NCBI GenBank assembly: GCA_023140455.1
Contig: JAGLLQ010000047.1
Span: 1-11,361 of the forward strand
Length of the DNA: 11,361 nucleotides
Direction of reading: 5' to 3'
Source of the DNA: Desulfobacteraceae bacterium
Lineage (GTDB): Bacteria > Desulfobacterota > Desulfobacteria > Desulfobacterales > Desulfobacteraceae
Each line of letters starts with the position of its first letter. Within the stretch, counting starts at the first letter, position 1. The translations under genes and the position numbers were made by a program. This document shows, piece after piece, positions 7,560 through 11,361 of the stretch. The notes beneath the pieces were generated by a model. That model was not told the origin of the DNA, made no database searches, and worked only from the letters and a program-made list of their open reading frames with translations.

Positions 7560-8321
7560 TTATCCGAATCTTCCGGTAATATAGTCTTCTGTCTGCTTTA
7601 AAGCAGGATTTGTAAAAAGAGTATCTGTGTCATTTACTTCAATAAGTTTTCCCATATAAAAAAAAGCAGTCCTGTCTGATACTCTGGCTGCCTGTTGCAT
7701 GTTATGGGTGACAATTATTATGGTAAGCTTTTTTTTAAGTTCATTGATAAGCTCTTCAATTTTCTGGGTTGCAATGGGATCAAGAGCTGATGCAGGCTCA
7801 TCCATTAATAAGACTTCAGGGTTTACTGCAAGAGCTCTGGCTATACAAAGCCTTTGCTGCTGACCACCTGAAAGTTCCAAAGCATTGTTATTTAATCTGT
7901 CTTTTACTTCATCCCATATTGCTGCCTGCTTCAAACTTTTTTCAACAATCTCAGTTAATTTGGATTTATTTTTTTCTCCGTTTATTATTGGTCCGTATGC
8001 AACATTATCAAATATTGTCTTAGGGAAAGGATTGGGTTTTTGAAAAACCATTCCAACTTTTCTTCTTAAACTTACAACATCAACGTCAGAAGAATAGATA
8101 ATATCATCATTAAGTTTAACGTCGCCTGTAATTTTTGTCTTTGGAATAAGTTCATTCATCCTATTTAGGCATTTTAAATATGTACTTTTACCACATCCTG
8201 AGGGTCCGATAAGGGCAGTCGATTTATACTCATGAAAATCAAGGGAGATATCGCATAAAGCTTGAAATGTATCATAAAAAAAGTCAAGTTTTCTTGTACA
8301 CATTTTGATTTTTGGTTCCAT
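7560..8321 (-). CDS. pstB: Phosphate ABC transporter ATPase PstB
   Basis: The 253-residue ABC ATPase has Walker [10 protein letters not shown] (39-47), Q-loop Q94 in [10 protein letters not shown], signature LSGGQQQR (150-157), Walker B VLLMDEP (170-176), D-loop SALD (178-181) and H-loop H206 in VTHNMQQ. The FQKPNPFP and [12 protein letters not shown] segments are typical of PstB among ABC ATPases, and the length matches. It hydrolyses ATP on the cytoplasmic face of the PstC-PstA channel to import phosphate. AAAGG precedes the ATG at 8321 by 8 bases. It lies 14 bases after pstA and 10 before phoU, consistent with one operon. An alternative ATG at codon 7 exists but lacks the well-placed ribosome site. 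Confidence 0.97.
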   Translation of the reverse strand: MEPKIKMCTRKLDFFYDTFQALCDISLDFHEYKSTALIGPSGCGKSTYLKCLNRMNELIPKTKITGDVKLNDDIIYSSDVDVVSLRRKVGMVFQKPNPFPKTIFDNVAYGPIINGEKNKSKLTEIVEKSLKQAAIWDEVKDRLNNNALELSGGQQQRLCIARALAVNPEVLLMDEPASALDPIATQKIEELINELKKKLTIIIVTHNMQQAARVSDRTAFFYMGKLIEVNDTDTLFTNPALKQTEDYITGRFG

Positions 8322-8335
8322 TAATTATACCTTTA

Positions 8336-9205
8336 TTATATTTTCATTTTTTTTCTGATACGGGATCTTAATATTATTGCAATTAAATTCATTCCAAAAA
8401 CAAGAGCTATTAGAACAATTGCGGTACCGTATTGAAGAGGCAAGGTTTCTTCAATGTTGGTTCCTGCAGTTGCAAGTACATATATATGATAGGGCAGTGC
8501 CATTACCGCATCAAAAGGCGATTCTGGTAATACAGGGCTGAAAAAGACTGCTCCTGTATACATTATGGGTGCTGTCTCGCCAGCGGCCCTTGATAAACCA
8601 AGAATAGCACCTGTGATAATACCTGGAAATGCCGCAGGAAGAACTATTTTATAGATTGTTTGCCATTTTGTAGCACCCATGGCAAGGGAAGCTTGTCTGT
8701 AGGTGTCAGGCACAGATTTCAGGGCTTCTTCTGAAGATGCAATTATTACTGGCAATGTCATTATTGCAAGAGTAAGGCCACCTGCAATAATTGAAACTCC
8801 CATTTTTAAAACAATACAAAAAAAGGCAAGCCCGAAAAGTCCGAATACAATTGAAGGAACACCTGCAAGGTTATTGATTCCCATTCTAATAATCCTTATA
8901 AGTTTTCCTTTAATGGCATATTCATTAAGATATATTGCAGAGGCAACTCCAATGGGCAGCGCTGTTATAATTGTAACAGCACATAATAAAAATGTCCCAA
9001 CTATGCATGGGAAAATCCCTCCTTTTGTCATTGAGTCAGTGGGAGGCTGTGAAAGAAATTCCCATGATATTGCTTCTATTCCATTGGACAGGAGAAAAAA
9101 CACAATTATTATCAGAAGAATGCCATTGAGAAAGGCTGAAGAACTGAAGCTAAAAAATACTGCTTTTTGTAAATTTTTACGTCTCCAGGATATTTTTTGT
9201 AACAT
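8336..9205 (-). CDS. pstA: Phosphate ABC transporter permease PstA
   Basis: The 289-residue inner-membrane permease has about six membrane segments: near 24-40, 66-92, 112-135, 137-158, 190-208 and 260-279. The cytoplasmic EAA loop that docks PstB is QASLAMGATKWQT (171-183) continuing to LPAAFPGI (189-196). The NNLAGVPSIVFGLFGL stretch (111-126) is characteristic of PstA. It pairs with PstC to form the phosphate channel. The gene starts 2 bases after the pstC stop. Its ribosome site, GAAGAGAG, lies inside the last pstC codons, so translation is probably coupled and would keep the two permease subunits in similar amounts. Length is normal for the family. Confidence 0.95.
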   Translation of the reverse strand: MLQKISWRRKNLQKAVFFSFSSSAFLNGILLIIIVFFLLSNGIEAISWEFLSQPPTDSMTKGGIFPCIVGTFLLCAVTIITALPIGVASAIYLNEYAIKGKLIRIIRMGINNLAGVPSIVFGLFGLAFFCIVLKMGVSIIAGGLTLAIMTLPVIIASSEEALKSVPDTYRQASLAMGATKWQTIYKIVLPAAFPGIITGAILGLSRAAGETAPIMYTGAVFFSPVLPESPFDAVMALPYHIYVLATAGTNIEETLPLQYGTAIVLIALVFGMNLIAIILRSRIRKKMKI

Positions 9206-9207
9206 TA

Positions 9208-10092
9208 TTAATAACTCTCTTCTGTTTGTTTATATTTATAGGATATGTAGTCTGCTGCTAAATTAAAAATAAAAGTAAATATGAAAAGTGTTATTGCCAC
9301 AGCAAACAAGGCATAGTAATGCTCACTGTGATATGGAGCTTCAGCCATTTCAGCAGCAATGGTTGAAGGCATTGGACGGATAGGATCAAATATTGACCCC
9401 GGTACTATTGCAGCCCCTCCTGCAACCATCAACACAACCATTGTTTCTCCTATTGCCCTTGATAATCCAAGAATTACTCCGGTTGATATACCAGACAAGG
9501 CAGCTGGAATTGTTATTTTGATAATGGTTTCAAGATGGGTTGCACCCAGTGCATAAGAGCCTTCTTTAAGAGCTGAAGGAACACTGAATAGGGCATCTTC
9601 TGATATGGAACAAATTGTTGGTATAGCCATAAATGCCAGCATTAATCCTGCATTAAACAGGTTTAACCCAACCGGGATATTAAAAAATTTTTGCAAAAAT
9701 GGTGCGACAACAATCATGCCAAAAAAACCAATTACAACCGAAGGCATGCTCGCCATTAGTTCCACAACAGGCTTTACAATTTCAGCAATTCTTTTATCTG
9801 CAATTTCTGCAATATATATAGCTGTCATAATTCCCAGAGGAATTGCAAGTATTGCTGAGAATGATGCAACAGAGAATGATCCAATTATTAAAGGAAAAAT
9901 TCCAAAAGCAGGTTCGTCATCGGTTGGATACCATAAATCACCAAAGATAAACTCTTTTATTGAAACATGTTCAAAAACAGGTATGCCTTCCATAAATAAA
10001 AAAAGCATTATCAGAAAGAGCATTGTTATTGAAAGGAGTGCAATCCCTAAAAAAATGAATTGCACTCCTTTTTCTTTGTTTATTTGCGACAA
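9208..10092 (-). CDS. pstC: Phosphate ABC transporter permease PstC (TTG start)
   Basis: The 294-residue permease has six predicted membrane segments: near 12-34, 64-94, 110-132, 143-162, 197-225 and 260-280. The EAA loop is EGSYALGATHLET (177-189), followed by ITIPAALSGI (193-202). VVELMASMPSVVIGFFG (109-125) and LGLSRAIGETMVV (208-220) are typical of PstC. I accept the TTG at 10092 as start: an in-frame TAA sits immediately upstream, GGAG (10101-10104) is 8 bases away, and the next start-like codon, a GTG at codon 10, lacks a spaced ribosome site. The non-ATG start plus a small hairpin over it may keep PstC below PstS, of which more copies are usually needed. It follows pstS after 24 bases and precedes pstA by 2. 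Confidence 0.94.
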   Translation of the reverse strand: MSQINKEKGVQFIFLGIALLSITMLFLIMLFLFMEGIPVFEHVSIKEFIFGDLWYPTDDEPAFGIFPLIIGSFSVASFSAILAIPLGIMTAIYIAEIADKRIAEIVKPVVELMASMPSVVIGFFGMIVVAPFLQKFFNIPVGLNLFNAGLMLAFMAIPTICSISEDALFSVPSALKEGSYALGATHLETIIKITIPAALSGISTGVILGLSRAIGETMVVLMVAGGAAIVPGSIFDPIRPMPSTIAAEMAEAPYHSEHYYALFAVAITLFIFTFIFNLAADYISYKYKQTEESY

Positions 10093-10101
10093 TTATTTGT
10101 C
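10088..10101 (-). promoter_or_regulatory. Small hairpin covering the pstC TTG start
   Basis: On the minus strand GACAA (10101-10097), loop ATAA and TTGTC (10092-10088) form a perfect 5-bp stem. The 3' arm contains the TTG start codon and the 5' arm includes the last G of the GGAG ribosome site. The stem is short, so any effect on initiation would be modest. Confidence 0.3.
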
Positions 10102-10116
10102 TCCGATTCCAGGCAG

Positions 10117-10929
10117 TTAGAATATTGGTATGGAACCGGCTTCAGTAACTAGCTTCTGACCTTCTTTAGACAATACAAAAGCTATAAAACCCATTGTGTC
10201 ACCTTTTGGCCAGTTGTTTGTGAACATGAACATTGGTCTTGTAATAGGGAATGTCCCATTGAGTGTATTTGCTTCAGTTGGTTCAACATTATTTATTTTA
10301 ACAGTTTTAATATCTTTTGAATTATAACCAAGTCCAATATATCCAATTGCACCAGGTGTTTTTGAAATAGCTTGAACTACAGCACCATTTGAAGGGATGG
10401 TAAGTGCTCCTGGCATAACTCTTTCTTTATTCATAACTAATTTTTTCCAGACTTCAAAAGTACCAGAGGAACTGTCCCTTGATATTACAACAATTTTAGC
10501 ATCTTTTCCGCCAACTTCTTTCCAGTTTTTAATATTACCAAGATAGATATTTTTTAGTTGATCCATTGTCAGCTTAGATACTTTATTAGATGGGTTAACA
10601 ACCGGTGCAATACAATCCAGAGCAACTCTAAAAGGGACAGGGTATATATCTTTGGATTGAGCAAGCTTAATTTCTTTGCCCTTGATAAACCTGGAGCTAT
10701 TCCCGATATCTGCTGTACCATCTACTATGGCTTTTATACCATTACCGGAGCCGCCACCTGAAAGAGTAATTTTAACATCAGGATTGGCAGCCATATAAGC
10801 TTCAGCACATTTTTGGGCTATTGGCAGTACAGTGGTTGAGCCTTTAATTGTAAGCTCACCTGCAATAAGAGATGAAGCTGAAATTGCGATAAATAGGAGG
10901 TATATTATTGATTTGATAAGGTATTTCAT
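10117..10929 (-). CDS. pstS: Periplasmic phosphate-binding protein PstS
   Basis: The 270-residue secreted substrate-binding protein starts with a signal peptide: MKYLIKSIIYLLFIAISASS, with cleavage likely after LIAG near residue 24. There is no lipobox cysteine, so it should be soluble in the periplasm. Phosphate-binding motifs are GSTTVLP (30-36), GGGSGNG (58-64) and RDSSSGT (151-157). TRPMFMFTN (230-238) and the C-terminal EGQKLVTEAGSIPI are typical of the compact PstS family (TIGR02136-like), which is shorter than E. coli PstS. I place the start at 10929, because AAAGGA (10936-10941) lies 6 bases upstream. The in-frame ATG at 10944 has no ribosome site of its own. It is the first gene of the run, followed by pstC after 24 bases, and should be the most highly expressed member of the Pho regulon here. 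Confidence 0.95.
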   Translation of the reverse strand: MKYLIKSIIYLLFIAISASSLIAGELTIKGSTTVLPIAQKCAEAYMAANPDVKITLSGGGSGNGIKAIVDGTADIGNSSRFIKGKEIKLAQSKDIYPVPFRVALDCIAPVVNPSNKVSKLTMDQLKNIYLGNIKNWKEVGGKDAKIVVISRDSSSGTFEVWKKLVMNKERVMPGALTIPSNGAVVQAISKTPGAIGYIGLGYNSKDIKTVKINNVEPTEANTLNGTFPITRPMFMFTNNWPKGDTMGFIAFVLSKEGQKLVTEAGSIPIF

Positions 10930-10935
10930 TTTATT

Positions 10936-10941
10936 TCCTTT
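10936..10941 (-). promoter_or_regulatory. Ribosome binding site that fixes the pstS start
   Basis: AAAGGA on the minus strand lies 6 bases before the ATG at 10929. The upstream in-frame ATG at 10944 is followed, not preceded, by this site, so the shorter protein with a clean signal peptide is preferred. Confidence 0.6.
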
Positions 10942-10984
10942 CATTTTTTAAGGTTATTTTTAATTCTGTTAATTCAGAACTTAA

Positions 10985-11030
10985 GCTGGATAGTAATGGA
11001 GTTTTGTTAGAATTGTATTAGGGAATTGTG
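10985..11030 (-). promoter_or_regulatory. Candidate pstS promoter and regulator-binding region
   Basis: On the minus strand a weak -10, TACTAT (10995-10990), sits 17 bases from a very poor -35 (ATACAA), as expected for an activator-dependent promoter. Just upstream are two exact copies of ACAATTC (11029-11023 and 11016-11010), 13 bases apart, and a CTAACA. The leader would be about 55 bases. The repeats do not match the 11-base-period CTGTCAT Pho box of enterobacteria, so assignment to PhoB is inference. Confidence 0.3.
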
Positions 11031-11064
11031 CAAAGATGATTAGAAAAATATTACCTTTAATTTC

Positions 11065-11087
11065 AAATACTTATAAGCAAAGTATTT
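11065..11087. repeat. Perfect 8-bp inverted repeat in the pstS / Na-Pi transporter intergenic region
   Basis: AAATACTT (11065-11072) and AAGTATTT (11080-11087) flank a 7-base spacer. The left arm and spacer include the self-complementary octamer CTTATAAG (11070-11077), which resembles a -10 element on both strands. It lies near the middle of the divergent region and could be an operator or a pair of overlapping promoters. Confidence 0.4.
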
Positions 11088-11138
11088 TCTAGTTTTTTTA
11101 ATAAAACTATTGAAGTTTTTATTATTTTAGTATATTAA

Positions 11139-11160
11139 TTTCCTAAGTTTTATTAGGAAA
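11139..11160. repeat. Perfect 8-bp inverted repeat upstream of the Na-Pi transporter gene
   Basis: TTTCCTAA (11139-11146) and TTAGGAAA (11153-11160) are separated by 6 bases, and the right arm ends 38 bases before the ATG at 11199. A weak TTGAAG (11110-11115) with TATATT or TATTAA near 11131-11138 may form a plus-strand promoter, in which case the repeat starts at the transcription start and would be an operator or a leader hairpin. It lacks a following U-tract on the plus strand, so it is not a good terminator. Confidence 0.4.
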
Positions 11161-11198
11161 GTGTTTGGATTTTATTATAAAAAAGTTAAGAGAATAAA

Positions 11199-11361
11199 AT
11201 GGATTTATTAGAAATACTTGTTCAAACCCTTGGTGGACTGGCGCTTTTTATCCTTGGCATGAAGACTATGACTGATGGTCTTCAAATGATTGCAGGTCAA
11301 AAAATTAAAAAAGTTCTAGAGGCTGTTTCATCAAACAGAATATTGGGTTGTGCTACAGGGG
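11199..11361 (+). CDS. Na+/phosphate cotransporter-like membrane protein, 5' fragment (NptA/YjbB family)
   Basis: Only the first 54 codons are present; the frame is open to the window edge. The protein begins MDLLEILVQTLGGLALFILG and continues MKTMTDGLQMIAGQKIKKVL, then SSNRILGCATG. This is the hallmark N-terminus of the Na/Pi-cotransporter II-related family (PF02690): a first membrane helix ending in FLxGMxxMxxGL, followed by a cytoplasmic stretch with KxxKxxL. Members move phosphate with sodium, and several bacterial homologues carry a C-terminal PhoU-like domain, which cannot be checked here. AAGAGAA lies 5 bases before the ATG. The gene is divergent from pstS, sharing about 250 bases of control region, which supports a role in phosphate transport, either low-affinity uptake or export. 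Confidence 0.85.
   Translation, partial: MDLLEILVQTLGGLALFILGMKTMTDGLQMIAGQKIKKVLEAVSSNRILGCATG

Noticed and set aside
8703..9266. Plus-strand open frame of 187 codons
   Set aside because: It lies opposite pstA and the pstC end. Its composition mirrors the antisense of membrane helices and no family motif is seen.
9605..10120. Plus-strand open frame of 171 codons
   Set aside because: It is the antisense shadow of pstC; the minus-strand frame has the full permease motif set.
10964..10979. TTCTG/CAGAA stem in the pstS leader
   Set aside because: The arms are only 5 bp in AT-rich DNA and lack a U-tract or link to the ribosome site; not enough to call a regulatory element.
10945..11198. Canonical CTGTCAT-type Pho box
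   Set aside because: I searched both strands for two 7-mers with 11-base period and found nothing better than partial matches such as CTAACA with wrong spacing.

Overview
The window is AT-rich DNA from a Gram-negative bacterium. The best guess is a Desulfobacterota (delta-proteobacterial, Desulfobacterales-like) chromosome. That rests on a soluble histidine kinase with PAS and HisKA variants I associate with that group, a GNAT-ThiF fusion, and a PhoB/PhoR pair encoded behind a pst operon. The taxonomy is inferred from protein flavour; no marker gene is present.

Left part (1-4321). A minus-strand gene runs off the left edge. It encodes an N-terminal GNAT/FeeM-like acyltransferase domain joined to an E1-like (ThiF/MoeB/HesA) adenylating domain. 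A 249-base intergenic region separates it from a divergent plus-strand pair: a metal-dependent TIM-barrel amidohydrolase and a soluble two-PAS histidine kinase with no adjacent response regulator. The kinase gene runs tail-to-tail into phoR. The two coding regions overlap by 20 bases, and a hairpin spans the overlap.

Middle and right part (4302-10929). All minus strand, in transcription order: pstS, pstC, pstA, pstB, phoU, phoB, phoR. This is a complete high-affinity phosphate uptake and sensing module. PstS binds phosphate in the periplasm. PstC and PstA form the channel and PstB powers it. PhoU links transporter state to the kinase PhoR, which phosphorylates PhoB. Spacing is tight (2 to 24 bases), except for 70 bases between phoU and phoB that hold a plausible extended -10 promoter. 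phoB and phoR overlap by 8 bases.

Right edge (10930-11361). An AT-rich intergenic region with two perfect 8-bp inverted repeats separates pstS from a divergent, truncated Na+/Pi-cotransporter-like gene (NptA/YjbB family). Two phosphate transport systems therefore share one control region.

No RNA gene, mobile element, CRISPR array or phage gene is visible. The Pho module is ordinary in content. The less ordinary points are the GNAT-E1 fusion, a PhoB recognition helix lacking the usual HIRR residues together with no recognisable CTGTCAT-type Pho box, the pstC TTG start inside a small hairpin, and the overlapping 3' ends of the two kinase genes.
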